Positions 1 through 11,077 of a DNA stretch of 64,000 bases are shown here, in pieces. A program made the position numbers and the translations under genes. Positions within the stretch are counted from its first letter, which is position 1, and each line of letters opens with the position of its first letter. Location of the stretch: positions 1,290,788-1,354,787 of the forward strand of contig NW_013171838.1 in NCBI RefSeq assembly GCF_000151665.1, written 5' to 3'. The notes beneath the pieces are model-generated. The model searched no databases and was not told the origin of the DNA. It was given only the letters and a program-made list of their open reading frames with translations. The stretch comes from Blastocystis hominis. Lineage: Eukaryota > Sar > Bigyra > Opalinata > Blastocystidae.

Positions 1-640
1 CATAATATTCGATTTTCCAAGATGAGTACTAATAATATTAGTATATTTCATTCATTGTGATGATGCTGGCACCCTTTAAAAAGGCTTGCTTGTTATTCTA
101 GCGAAGTTCGATATTTCACAAAGTCTCAAAGTATTTTTACAATTTCTTGAAGGGAAGTATAAGTTGACTAGACTAAATTACATGAAAATGACATATCAAC
201 TCAATTGAAAAGTGACTGGGAATTTGGTTGCTTTGGTAACAAATGGTGATTGTGAATATCAAATTGAAAATGATTTATGTTCTGTTGAATAAACACTACA
301 CAATACGCAGTCCATATTGTTGAATTGCTGTGTTTCATATTTTACAATATTGTTGTTCATTATTCTGTATTACAGTGGTAAAATTCTAATGGAATAACAA
401 ACAGTTCTAAAAGCAAGTAATACAGCGATTATATACTAATATTTGTGCATTGTTTATCCATTCATTTGGTCCTGATTTACAAGAACTTAGTCATCATTTA
501 TGAACATTCGCATTTCTTACCAATTCACCATACGATGTAAATATAATATAAATTGGTTTGATTCATGATCTGTTAAATACAAAAGACAATTGCTTTTACT
601 TGTAATATCTTGACAGATTTGATCATATCATAGTCGCTTG

Positions 641-642
<2 letters not shown>

Positions 643-677
<35 letters not shown>

Positions 678-690
678 TATATGTATATAT
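643..690. repeat. TA dinucleotide microsatellite
   Basis: This is an almost pure (TA)n run with a few TG/CA interruptions. It is the only simple repeat in the first 1.8 kb. Confidence 0.9.
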
Positions 691-1832
691 GTTCATTCGA
701 CAAGTAATGATAGAGAGATATCAAAATGTGGTTAGTATGTCCATATTTACAGATTGTATTGCATATTTTATCACTGCAATACATGGAATAAAAACAACTC
801 ATTCGTATTTATTAAGAATTCGATTGAATACCATTGGGAATTATTCTAATTAACTATTCATTAATTCAGTCCATTCATCATTCTCTACTCCATTCAATAG
901 CTGACTATTAATCGATTATAATAGCATGGATTCATCCTTTTGATAATAATTGAATCAATTCGCAATTGCTTCTTTTTAATGGTTGTAGTTATGACTAATA
1001 TAAGTTTACAATAATACTGTGATATATTCATAAATTGTACTATTCTCTGATGTTCATTCTTCAAGCCTATATTCATACTGATAACAGAATGACATCTTCA
1101 ATGAATTGTGCATTTCAAAGACACGAATTGATCAATATACTAATCGATAAACAGATAAATAGTTTTTATAGCTGATTTCTATGCATATTAAAATGACTTC
1201 TACATTATCACAGAATTTAAATGTAATGTTTATGAGTATTGAATTATAATTCAATACAAAGGTTATCCATATTATTACTTGTATTATATTGAATAGTTTC
1301 TATTTTTACAGATCGAAATGTAATACAGAAGGGCCAATCTACATTAAAAGATTGACTATTGTGTTTATTATTAGTGTATTGTTAATACGGTTGAGCATTT
1401 TTCGTAGTGCTGAGTAGTATTAATTGTTATTGATAATTTGTGAACCATTTTATAAGAGTTCATTCTTATATAACACCATTAACCTATAGAACACTGCTTG
1501 TATTCTGGATGGCTTAATCAATGGACATACCTATATTTTTCATATGAATTACGTGCATACCCTCTAAAATGATATTAAGAATAAAGAGGAATAAAAACCA
1601 TGCTATTTGCAATATCTCCTAAAAATGGTTTAAAACTTATGAAAAAACAACATTCTATAAAAATGATGTCCACAAATATTGATCGGAATGATATACCTTC
1701 ATTGAAACACTCAACAATGAAATACTAAGCAGACTCAAATACCGTCATAATTTATGTCTCATACCTTAATAAAGAGTCATGTATAGATCATACCTCAAGA
1801 ACACCAAATGATAGAGATATTCCCATTTTTCC

Positions 1833-1840
1833 AACAAACA
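1833..1840 (-). terminator. TGTTTGTT 3'-processing motif of the SET/MYND gene
   Basis: The octamer on the minus strand starts 4 nt after the first T of the TAG stop. Cleavage after that T would replace UAG with UAA made from the poly(A) tail. Confidence 0.7.
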
Positions 1841-1842
1841 AA

Positions 1843-3719
1843 CTACACCGATTGAACACTTGACAGTTTAGATTTCTCATTCTCTACAGTCATCCGAAAA
1901 TCCTCAAACGACCGTTTCTCCTTTTCCCCGATCAACAGCGATCCCTCGACACGCTCTTTCATCTGATTCAAAATTCGCTTCGCCAAATCCGAATATCCAA
2001 ATCGTAGTAAGCAATGCACATAAATCATCGCCTATTCTTAATGACTCCCTCAAATCCCACATCATTCAATACCATTCGATCATCCTCCGCGAAGAATTTC
2101 ATCGAATAATCGAAACAACTCTCACAAAATGGGGTGGATGTTTCAAAATCCTTGTGTTTCAATATCAAAACAAACAAAACTCCACGCTCAACGTAGTAAT
2201 CTCGACTCCGTTGACACGCCAAGTAAAACAAGTAACAATCCGAGGAATACAGTTTCTATCCTTCACCACGGTTCTTCTCGCTTACAGAGTAAATCGAACA
2301 GGCTTCTTTGTACGAATTCCCGCGTTCTAATAGAATGCTATTGCTCATTGATCCCGCAATATCAAACTCGAACTCGATCATGCGCGTATCCAACGCTGGA
2401 ACACCATCGATGAGCCGTAGAATCGCGGTTTTCACCGTTTCTCCGCACTGTGGACACGTTGTAAAAAAAGCCTGATTTTTGGCATTGCAAGAATCGGCCC
2501 ATTCTTTTATCTGCGCGTAGGAGAAGGAAATCTCGTGACCCTGCGAGCATCGAACTCCCGCCAAAAGCGAAGACGCAGTCTGTGATTCAGGAATTCCATA
2601 AATCGGAACTTCTTTTATCATATTCGGTTTTAAGCAGCGTTGAACCGCGATTCTACAAAAAAACCATTTCGAAAAGTGGAAACAGTGGTAGCACTAATGA
2701 AGGAACACAATTCTCGGAGAGTGGGAACTAAGATCGATGCATTCCCGCGGTTCTACCGTGATTAAATCGCCCTGTTTGATGTCAGTGCGCGCATAGAGCA
2801 TGAGCACGTGATCACGGAACGTGTAGCACGTGTTCGCTTCGAATTCCTTTGGAAGCGCGAACACAAATGGGTAATACGCTACACTAGACAAAAAACCGCG
2901 GGACTACCATCCGCAATGGCTTTTCCCGCGGAAAATACGTTGATTCGATGGCGCTGGAAGGCGTAGAACGCTTTTTCTAAAAGAACGCGATCGACAACGC
3001 GGATGAAACTGTCGTTCTGCGCTGGGAAATTCCGGAAATACTGAAAAATTAAAAGAGAATAGAAGAACACAACGGAGTATAATCGCGAAAAAAGGGACTG
3101 GGAGGATTCAGTGAAATAAACTAGGCGGATTAATTGTTGAGGACTGGGAAATACACTCGGAATCAGTGCCGTCGAGAATGCACATGTGGCTGAGACACGA
3201 ATATTCGTCGGTGAAAGTGTGATTCACGGGGATTTCGGTGAAGTCCTGCAGAACCTTGGAAATGGACTGGGCGAGTCGATTCATAATGATCTCCCACGCG
3301 AGCAGGCGACTTGGCTATGTAATCAGTCGATTGTACAAAAATTACAGTTTGACACTCCAATTCGTTCAGTTTTGTCAAATACTTGCATTCTTGCTTGTGA
3401 AAAGGCCTATAATAACACGGCTACAGCTAACCCTACCAATCTGCAGTCTGGCATTTCTTTGAACAATACCACACAAGGCGACATCTTGAGCAGCGCAGCA
3501 ATTTAGAATAAGTCTTATAACAATAGTGGCACACTCCTGACAACATTTCATATTTGGGGCAGATCAATGCAGGAAACGCATATAAAACAAGTGTCCCTTT
3601 GGTTTAGATAAAAGAAAAAAGCAACCTTTTGGAATGTCTTGCGCGGCTCTGACAGCACTCTTCTTATTTTGGACTTTTTCAATGCCTCGAAAATACGAGA
3701 GTGAGGTATGATATAGCAT
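1843..3719 (-). CDS. SET and MYND domain protein (SMYD-like lysine methyltransferase)
   Basis: SMYD proteins transfer methyl groups to lysines of histones and other proteins. The N-terminal exon reads AAQDIPKG, the usual start of a split SET domain. A MYND zinc finger follows, with CHYC, CSRC, WYCSKKCQ and HKQEC cysteine/histidine groups, encoded near 3390-3530. The C-terminal SET half has a segment like ARTDIKQGDLITV near 2750-2800, then a cysteine-rich post-SET region. Frame continuity gives introns of about 30-31 nt inside the MYND finger (near 3396-3425) and just after it. The start at 3719 was chosen because the frame runs straight into the SET N-terminus. The stop TAG (1843-1845) lies exactly where the predicted poly(A) site falls. 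Other exon joins are approximate. The NHSCxPN motif is poorly conserved, so activity is uncertain. Confidence 0.75.
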
Positions 3720-3844
3720 GTTCCGAACGAAAAAACTATAGTCTTTGCTTTTGTCACTTGTGTTTTTGTTTTATTTTAGAATCCATATATTAGGGTCATA
3801 ATCTCTGTTGTCTGTATTCATTGTGTCAGCCAAACGGTACGATT

Positions 3845-5049
3845 ATGAGTGAACAAGAGCAACGTAAGATTAAATCTTCCTATCTCTGATTGTTTTAGAA
3901 CTCCAACAAAGTGACGTACCCATATCGCTTCCAAATGTTGAAGTCACTACAACCATCGAAAGTATGTATTCTAAAGCTTAATCTGAGTCTAGATGACTCT
4001 CTAAATTTCAACACAATGGAAGCAAGACCCGAAGAATATCAATCAGGAACCTTCTACCAAGAAAGCCCCTCCTACCCCATGATCCAGCAGGAAATGCCAC
4101 ATCGAAGCAGAGATCAGCGCGTCTCTGCAATTTCAGGAGTGCCCACCAAGATTAGTTATGACGGCTAGGAAGAAATGGCTGGAGCCATCGATTACCACAT
4201 TCCCAATTCCTTTGGCGTCATCTTCAAACCTCCTCCTTCGCAGAAAGTCGCTCCTGCCCTCCCTTTTTCCCAGCCCATTTCCTACCAACTCGCTCAGCCC
4301 ATGAAAGAAACGCTCATCGGTACACAAAAACTCCCATTTCTCACTCAGAAACCCCGAACGCTCCCATTCTCCGTTTCCCCTCCCAATCCAAACCTGCGCA
4401 GATCCCCCTGCAGTCGTTTCATCCGCCATCCGACAAGCTTCCTGACGCTCCGACCGATTTATCGCTCTACGACCCCATGAACCACGCTTCGAAATCTGTG
4501 GGCCCCTATCTGAACGGGGAAAGCGAAGGTCTCGCGCTCGCTGGCTGCGATTACCCGCGGTTATTCAACTCGTCGCTGGGAGATTCGGTTCCAGTGCGTG
4601 TTTAAAGCGGAGTTTGAAGTAGAAACGCTCGTGCAGTTCGCTTCTGGAGAATCCAAAGCGAATCCGAAGCGCGTACAATTTCTTTTCGCAGGATTTCTTC
4701 AATAAAGAGCACATCGCGGCGGATCACCACGAGACGATTCACGACGCCGCAGCAGAGTGGAAGAAACTCCCGGAGAAGGAGCGGAGAATTTACGAGCAGA
4801 GGAACAAGGAGGACCAGGAGCGATACGAGAAGGAAATCAAGATTTATGAAAAGCAGTTTTTGGATCGGGGCGTGCCGGTGCTGTTGACGAAAAAAGGTGG
4901 GATTTTTGGAGGGGATTGGAGGGAAAGATCAGCGGAATTATTTGTATGACTGTATTCAGCGGAAAGATGTTTCGTCATTAGCGAAGTTCATGATGATTAT
5001 GAATGTGGGGGAGGCGATCGATGATTCATTGGCAGAAAGACGATTTTGA
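3845..5049 (+). CDS. HMG-box DNA-binding protein
   Basis: HMG-box proteins bend DNA and act in chromatin or transcription. The first exon codes MSEQEQ and is followed by an intron at about 3864-3898. A 31-nt intron follows after codons for VTTTIE (near 3962-3992). A proline-rich low-complexity region covers roughly residues 60-200. The HMG box starts near 4670 with the signature SAYNFFSQDFF and continues through EWKKLPEKERRIYEQ. After another 31-nt intron (about 4896-4926) a short helical tail ends at TGA 5047-5049. Several middle introns are inferred only from frame changes. There is a single box, so this is probably a general HMGB-like or sequence-tolerant factor. The next gene starts within about 50 nt. 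Confidence 0.7.
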
Positions 5050-5098
5050 TGTTACGTTTGCGTTCGTTTCCGCGGTTATCAAATCTCTGAATAAGCGA

Positions 5099-5731
5099 AT
5101 GAATTATCCGATGTGTATGGGAACGGAAAACGCAAGTCCCGATTTGATTGACTCCTGTTTTGAGGAGAAAATCGTGTATTATTGTCAGTTTCCGGGCTGC
5201 GGGAAGGAATTCAAGTCGCTTCGCAATCTTCGAGAGCACGTGAAAACGCACGAATGTGGGTCAAAACCGCGGGATTGAGTGTAGTGAATCGGAAGAAGGT
5301 GTTTGTGTGCGAGTTTGCGGGGTGTGGGAAATCGTTTTTGACGATGTCGGGTCTTCGGAAGCATCGATCGCAGCACAATCCGCAGAATCAAAGCTATGTG
5401 TGCGATTTGTGTGCGGATAAGAAGACATTCAAGACAAAGGAAGTGATTGTTTGTTGGTGGGAGTTGATGGTAGGGCTATATGCTTCATTACAAAAACAAA
5501 CACATGCAGCAGCGATCGATTCCGTGTACGGAGCCGGGCTGCGATCGATCGTTTGCGAGGCGAGAAGATTTGAAGTTGCACTTAATTCGATGTCATAAGC
5601 ATGAAAAGCCGTTCGTGTGTCCAGTGGAAACGTGCGGGAAAGCCTTTGCGAGTTCTTCTGAGTTAAAGCGCCATCAACGTTTACATTCTCTTTCGTGTGT
5701 TTGTTACGCGAATAAACAAACAAGTGAATGA
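5099..5731 (+). CDS. C2H2 zinc-finger protein (TFIIIA-like spacing)
   Basis: At least four C2H2 fingers with CxxxxC...HxxxxH spacing are visible: CQFPGCGKEF, CEFAGCGKSF, CTEPGCDRSF and CPVETCGKAF, each followed by paired histidines. A fifth cysteine-poor module reads VCDLCADKKTF. Two short introns interrupt the fingers, near 5255-5285 and 5440-5475. I chose ATG 5099 because upstream codons overlap the tail of the HMG gene. The genomic stop (5729-5731) lies in a simple repeat and the tail after HQRLHSL is not finger-like. The T at 5693 followed by 4 nt and TGTTTGTT predicts that the real stop is a UAA made by polyadenylation at 5693. Targets are unknown. Confidence 0.75.
5698..5705 (+). terminator. 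TGTTTGTT motif, predicted to create the stop of the zinc-finger gene
   Basis: The octamer begins 4 nt after T 5693, which is the first base of a TCG codon. Cleavage there plus poly(A) gives UAA, directly after the last zinc finger. Confidence 0.7.
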
Positions 5732-5830
5732 ATGAATGAATGAATGAAGGAAGGAAGGAAGGAAGGAAGGAAGGAAGGAAGGAATAAATTGGATAAATTG
5801 AATGAATTGAATGAATTGAATGAATGAATA
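5731..5830. repeat. GAAT / GAAG / GAATT microsatellite between convergent genes
   Basis: Runs of GAAT, then GAAG, then GAATGAATT units fill the space between the zinc-finger gene and the receptor gene on the other strand. The same GAATT/GAAT vocabulary recurs at 26081-26222 and 27979-28073. Confidence 0.9.
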
Positions 5831-5838
5831 AACAAACA
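5831..5838 (-). terminator. TGTTTGTT motif of the nidogen-like receptor gene
   Basis: The minus-strand octamer lies about 37 nt after the TGA stop of the receptor gene. A T is found exactly 5 nt upstream of it, as at most other motifs in the window. Confidence 0.65.
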
Positions 5839-5874
5839 CACAAAATGTAAAAGATATTTCAATGAGTCAATGAG

Positions 5875-8665
5875 TCAATGAGTCAAAATCCCAACACTTC
5901 GCTCCTCGCTTTGATTCGTTCCTTCGCCCTCCTCACTCGATTGCTCGCCTTCCGATTGCCCATCCACCGAAACATCCACCGCCTCCATTTCTTCTCTCAT
6001 CGAATTCATCACTTCGCGGTATTCCCGCTGATCCTCCTTGTACAGTTTCCACATTTCCACTTCAATATGCTTCATATCGCGAATCGAAACGAACTCCCAC
6101 ACCCCCACCGCCACCATAACCGCGATTAACACCTCCTCCACGATCACACTCGCGCTCCTCAGCAATTCCGACACCGAACGAAACTCCAGCACCACCGAAT
6201 TCGCCTCGATTTCTGCCACAATTCCCTCACAAACGTCCTCCTCCTCTTCGTTCTGCGCACACGTCAAATAATACGACGGATTTCCGTACACATACACGAA
6301 AGGCGTTTCATCGACCGTTTCGCTGGACGGCGTGTAGGGTTCCCGCGGGACAGAGAACAAGCGGCCGAGGTAGTTGACATGCTGGTTGTCATCTGTGGCG
6401 AAGAGACAGGCGAAGCAGCCCGGGAGAAGCGAACAAGTGCGCGTGTTGGTGGCCAAATAGCAGTCGTTCACGTGATAGCGCAGCGAAACGCCCACGGTCT
6501 GGTAGAAATAGGTCCCATTTTCGTCAGGCTGCATCGATCGGAACACAAACTAGGGAGCAGTCCCGCGGGGATCCTACCGAAAAGTTGCGAAGTTTGAGGG
6601 AAGACGATAGCGAGTTCGGTCTTGTCAGAATCGCGGTGATTCGGCTTTCGAATCGAATTCGGAGCGTTTCGAATCCCATCAGCACGACAGAATATGGGGA
6701 AACGGGGAACCAGGTGTCGTTCTCCATCAGGAAAAAAGAATACTCACTGATTGGATAGAGGGAATTGTCTATTCCCGCCAATTCGTCCAACTGTGCCGCG
6801 GTTTCCCCTATTCCTCACCACTCCCGCGGTTTTCTACGCATGTTCTGCACCTCCATCGTGGTGATCGTGGAAACCGTGGAAGCGTTGGTGAGGGAAAACT
6901 CGACGTTGAAATCCGAGCGATTTGATTGGAGCTCGATGACGCAGGGGCCGGTAAAATTCCCGAAGCAGATTCCCGCGCAATCCATATCGCCGTTCATTGG
7001 ATGCCCCGAAAACCCGCCGCTGCACACGCCGCAGTCGTCGATAACCGCGGTTCCGTCGCACACGCCCGCGCAGTCCACGTGCTACGTTTCACGCCATTCC
7101 CGCGGGTACGTCGATCGCGCAGCAGACTTGCCACGGGGGCGAGGAAACCGCGGGGATGGAGGTGCCGTGGCAGTAGCCGAAACAGTCGAGGAATTCGATC
7201 GAACAGCAGGATTCGGCGCGGTCCAACACCTACGTCGAGGGCGTTTCATCGAGAGTACTTGTCCCGCGGGACAGTCCGACGCGTCGGAACCGTAGAGAAT
7301 TCCGTCGTCGCCGATGCACTCCGTCTCGGTTTCCCCGTTTCCACATTTGCCGCAGGGACCGCAGACTTGGCCGGGCTCGTCACTGCAGGATGGAGAAACC
7401 GTGGAAACGGAGGTATGGAGAATCAGGGGCGTTTCAGTTTCGATGATTTGCCAGGATTCGAAGGAAGTCGAAGAAAACCTGGCGATTACTATAATTCCAA
7501 AAATCGGACGCGATTCGTAACTGAAGCGTTTCGTTCTGGGAGAGCAAAACCGGCTTCCAGCACTCGAGGAAACTCCCAGTCTGATTGAGGCTGAAAATCA
7601 GGGGGATTTTTGGAAACAAGTACTAGGCGATGGAATACTCGCCGGTTTCCCCGAAATAACAGCGAAACTGGAGTTTCGAGTTGTCTCCGCAGGCCAGCAC
7701 GTCGAAGGAGACTTGGAGGGAAACCACTTCGTGGAAGAACATTCCATGGAACTACGCTCGAGACCGACGTTCCGCGGGGAAACGCAGAATTCGGTGGGCA
7801 TCAAACACATCGCGACAGCGTAGGAATAGGCGTAATCGTCGATTCCCGCGGCTTGCTGGTTCATAATCCCCTGCAACATGGGATTCAGCACATTGCCGTT
7901 CACATAATTCCCGTCGAGGGTCATTCCCCTAGGTAGAACCGCGGGAAAAAGAGTACCAATTATTGTAGGAGGAGGGAATAAACGGACTTCGATAGGTGTA
8001 GTTTCCCAAGGTGAAGAAGGGGCGCGCGCCGACAAAGCCTTGCTGGTGTTGCGCTGGATAGGTAAAATCGATCTAAATAAGTTAAGAAAAAAAAGAAATA
8101 GGAAATACTGATTTGTAAATGTAGTAGGCACTCCCGTCGCGATTGAGGGAAAGCATGAATGTTTGGGGAAAATCCGGCTCGTCGTACAGGGGGATCTCTT
8201 CCCAGCGGACCACAAAATGATCATTATCCCAACCATAGTCGATCGTACAATTCTCGGAAAAGGTTGGATTCTACAAATAACTCCATAAAATGTGTGTAAA
8301 TATACAAAATCAGCAAGAAAAGGAGCATGAAAAGCTTCATAGCTTTCCGTATATAAATAACAATTGGTCGATATAAAATAACCGTCGCATGGAGCTCCAG
8401 GAATAAAAAACACAGCACCATTCGGACTAATCCAAACATGTTCTTGTTTTCTGTCATAAAACAAGTACGGCCACTAAAGTCAAATTGTTTTGAAATTTAG
8501 TACAGGCAGTTCTACATGATCAACTGGGGAGTCATCGCAGTAACGAGCAGCCGATTGCGTAAAATTGGATATCTGTGCGGTTACATTGGTCACAGACTGA
8601 AGAATAGGTATATACTGTAATGCAAAAACAACATGCGAAAATAAGCCGAAAAATAGAAGCAACAT
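5875..8665 (-). CDS. Type I membrane protein with nidogen-like domain and DCAG...CGVC cysteine repeats
   Basis: The ATG at 8665 opens a hydrophobic signal peptide (MLLLFFGLFSHVVFA). After introns near 8460-8505 and 8272-8306 the ectodomain contains HVWISPNGAVFF and FVVRWEEIPLYD, which resemble the nidogen-like (NIDO) or plexin-domain-containing fold. The middle (about 6830-7300) has repeats of the type DCAGVCDG...DDCGVCSGG, known from many protist and animal surface proteins. A single transmembrane helix (VLIAVMVAVGVWEFV) is encoded near 6080-6130, and an acidic, serine-rich cytoplasmic tail ends at 5875. The gene has many short introns, so internal exon borders are approximate. A cell-surface receptor or adhesin is the likely role; the ligand is unknown. 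Confidence 0.65.
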
Positions 8666-8759
8666 ATTTAAAAAACCGAGGTAAGTACTATGTTGCAGTA
8701 TGATAATAAAACACAAAAAACACAATCTGGTGTGTTTGGTAAAATATAGGAAAAAGAAA

Positions 8760-8832
8760 GCACACAGTGGGACTTGAACCCACAATCTCTTGCTCCGTAG
8801 GCAAGCGCCTTATCCAATTAGGCTATGCGTGC
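8760..8832 (-). tRNA. tRNA-Arg (anticodon ACG)
   Basis: Read on the minus strand, this gives a complete cloverleaf. The acceptor GCACGCA pairs with TGTGTGC, and the anticodon stem CTTGC/GCAAG encloses the loop CTACGGA (anticodon ACG). The T arm is GTGGG-TTCAAGT-CCCAC. No intron is seen. Confidence 0.95.
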
Positions 8833-9136
8833 TTGTTATCCTTCTTCTAAAAGGACTATATGTCACCACGATCCAACTCATTTTCTAAATATCTCAGATT
8901 GTTCTCATGCAGTGGTACAGTTTACTAGTGTGTTGTAAAGAATCTTTATTTTGTACACCATAGTGTATGCTCTTCTGCTTTGTTCGGTGGGTTCTTGTGA
9001 TGCTTTGAACAATGTACCTGCAAACAGAAGATCGCTGCGTCTTAGTGAAGCAAACCGTAAAATTGAGGGTTTGGCGTAATCTGTAGGAGTCTCTTTTTGT
9101 ACGAAAGAGACCAATGCAATTTGTGGATCAGGCAAC
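8833..9136. other. Intergenic stretch between tRNA-Arg and the RanBP2-finger gene
   Basis: No feature could be supported here. A 77-codon minus-strand ORF (8905-9138) ends against the start of the next gene and has no recognisable domain. Confidence 0.5.
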
Positions 9137-10593
9137 ATGGAGCAAAATAAATCGATAGATAACCTAGTTTTTGACTCTCAGGAAGTCAATTCAAAGAATA
9201 GAGGTTTGAGTGAGGAAGAATCTTATGTATTCGTAGTCTATATCTTTTCATACTAGGATACAAAGTCTGCCTCTTCTGATAACAACCAACTTTCTTCGGA
9301 GCGCCAAGTTTCAAGTGTTGTATCTACTGGAAGTTCAAATGGCGAATTTTCGTTCCTTCCTATCAGCATTACCTCTCGTTCTTCTTCCTCTGTCGAATTC
9401 TCTTTCCAATCGCCCTTGCAGGAAGAAGCCACGTGCCGTCTTCTCTACAACGGAAAGGTGGTGCGATCGGAGCGTGTTCCCATCAAATCTTGGGATGAGA
9501 TGTCCATCAGCGGTCTGGAGCCATCGAAGCAATACACGCTCTTCTGCGGTGCTTCTCGTTCCGTCGATAAGCTTCCCTCCGATTTTAATGGTGCCGCCAA
9601 ATCCGTGTTTATCCCCGCGGCCACGTCCCGCTCGGGAGTTACCGTCTACTTGATAATCGCGGTTATTCTGCTGAGTCTGGGGGGAGTTTTCTACTGTTTT
9701 GTGAATCGATCGCGTCTGTTCCACCTCGGTTTCGCTTCCACGTTTCCACTTTTCAGACGTTTCATTTTCAGAGTGGAAACCGTGGAAACGGAGAAAGAGC
9801 CGGAGGAGCAGCGCCTTTTACCGCGGGGACCGCAGATCAGCAAGGAAACTGCCGCGGTTTTGGAGGGAATTTCGCAGGAAACGACGTGGCGATGCCCCAT
9901 CTGTAACCGCCGAAACGCCCGTCAAAAATAGGCCAATATTTGAACCCGAAGAATGAAACCACCTGCACGATGTGCCATGCCCCGCGGAACTCTTCGCAGC
10001 CCTCTCTGCAGCCCGCCTCACCGGAGGATTCCTTCGACGACTTCGAGGAATTCCCGCGGGAGGACGCGGAGGCGACGACGAGTTTTGCCGCGCAAACGGT
10101 CATGCCGAAAGAAGCGCCGAAGATTGTGCGGGACACGGCGGAATCCGAGGAGGATCTGTCGTCCGATGAAACGCCCGTAACGGAGAAACCGAAGACGGTT
10201 TTGGCGGGAAAAGTGGCGCCCGTGGTGTTGGGGAAACCCGCGGGGAAACCCACTGGAAATGGAGTGGGGAAACCAATGGGGAAACCAGTGGGGAAACCAA
10301 TGGGGAAACCAGTGGGGAAACCAACGGGGAAACCGGGAGCAAAACCCGCGGGGAAGCCAGTGATGCTGAAACTGCGCGAGGAGAAAACCGCGGGGAAGGA
10401 GGACGTGGTGATAAAGAAAAAGTCGGTGGCGGGAAAAGAGGCGGGAAACGTGAAGGCGAAGTCGACGTCGATGAAAGTGGTGTCGAAACCCGCGGGGAAG
10501 CGCGAGGTGGATGTGTTCGCCGAGTTGGGGATGGGAGCAGAGTAGAGGAGAGGGAGGAGTGCGATGTAGAGTGAAGAAAACGACGCGAATTAG
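9137..10593 (+). CDS. Membrane protein with RanBP2-type zinc finger and GKP repeat tail
   Basis: The start at 9137 (MEQNKSID) is followed by an intron, about 9204-9254. A serine-rich region and a fibronectin-like segment (SGLEPSKQYTLFCGAS) precede one transmembrane helix near 9637-9700. A RanBP2-type zinc finger is formed only after removing a 29-nt intron (near 9902-9930): W-R-C-P-I-C, then C-T-M-C-H-A-P-R. The tail is acidic and then carries GKPxGKP repeats (about 10230-10370). An intron at 10542-10571 changes the end to GMGADEENDAN with stop 10591-10593. RanBP2 fingers bind ubiquitin or RNA. The combination with a transmembrane helix suggests a membrane-bound ubiquitin-related adaptor, which is inference. 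Confidence 0.65.
10230..10370 (+). repeat. GKP(V/M/T)GKP coding repeat
   Basis: Short imperfect tandem repeats with the core GGGGAAACC encode glycine-lysine-proline triplets in the tail of the RanBP2-finger protein. Confidence 0.85.
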
Positions 10594-10913
10594 CGCGGCA
10601 GCGGCGAAGAAAACGGAGACGAAGCCGTTGGAGATGAGCGATGACTCTGTAGGGTATAAAGTGGAAGTGGGACGTAGGGATCGAGTGATGCCTGGGGTAA
10701 AGATGATGACTTGGATCTGTCTAATTAGTGTTGTGTACGGTTGAAGTGGATTGTGTTTGTTTGAAACTCTCGAGAGTGGAAAGGATTTGTAGCGGTATTG
10801 TGTTGAGCAGTTTCGTACAATATATAAGCTGATTGGACGATTGTTATTTTATTTTTTAGTTGAAAAGGTGAAGACTATTTATCTTATATAGGACAAATTG
10901 AGAGTTCTTACAA
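10594..10913. other. 3' region of the RanBP2-finger gene and tRNA upstream region
   Basis: Apart from the TGTTTGTT octamer I see no coding signal. The part nearest tRNA-Lys is AT-rich. Confidence 0.5.
10754..10761 (+). terminator. TGTTTGTT motif downstream of the RanBP2-finger gene
   Basis: An exact octamer about 160 nt after the predicted stop. The base 5 nt upstream is G rather than T, so this site is one of two exceptions to the spacing rule. Confidence 0.5.
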
Positions 10914-10986
10914 GCCCGTCTAGCTCAGTCGGTAGAGCGCCAGGCTCTTAACCTGGTGGTCGGGGGTTCGAGCCCCCCGGTGGGCG
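10914..10986 (+). tRNA. tRNA-Lys (anticodon CTT)
   Basis: A complete cloverleaf: acceptor GCCCGTC with GGTGGGC, D arm GCTCAGTCGGTAGAGC, anticodon stem CCAGG/CCTGG around CTCTTAA (anticodon CTT) and T arm CGGGG-GTTCGAG-CCCCG. No intron is seen. Confidence 0.96.
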
Positions 10987-11077
10987 CTTCTCTTTTCCTT
11001 TTCCGTTTTTTTACAGAAAACATTTATAGAGGATATGTATTTCATCGCAAAATGCTTTTCTTTTTTATTTGCGAAAC

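Larger units (their letters stand above)
1..1842. other. AT-rich stretch without a recognisable gene
   Basis: This 1.8 kb is strongly AT-rich and has only short unrelated ORFs of 60-71 codons made of low-complexity residues. It shows no domain, tRNA or conserved motif. It contains a TA dinucleotide run at 643-690. It ends at the 3' end of the SET/MYND gene on the minus strand. It may be a long intergenic or repeat-flanking region; I see no function. Confidence 0.6.

Noticed and set aside
638-853. 71-codon ORF starting in the TA repeat
   Set aside because: It consists of translated microsatellite followed by AT-rich sequence with no domain; no intron or 3' signal supports it.
8905-9138. 77-codon minus-strand ORF
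   Set aside because: No domain, start overlapping the next gene's ATG on the other strand, and no 3' motif.
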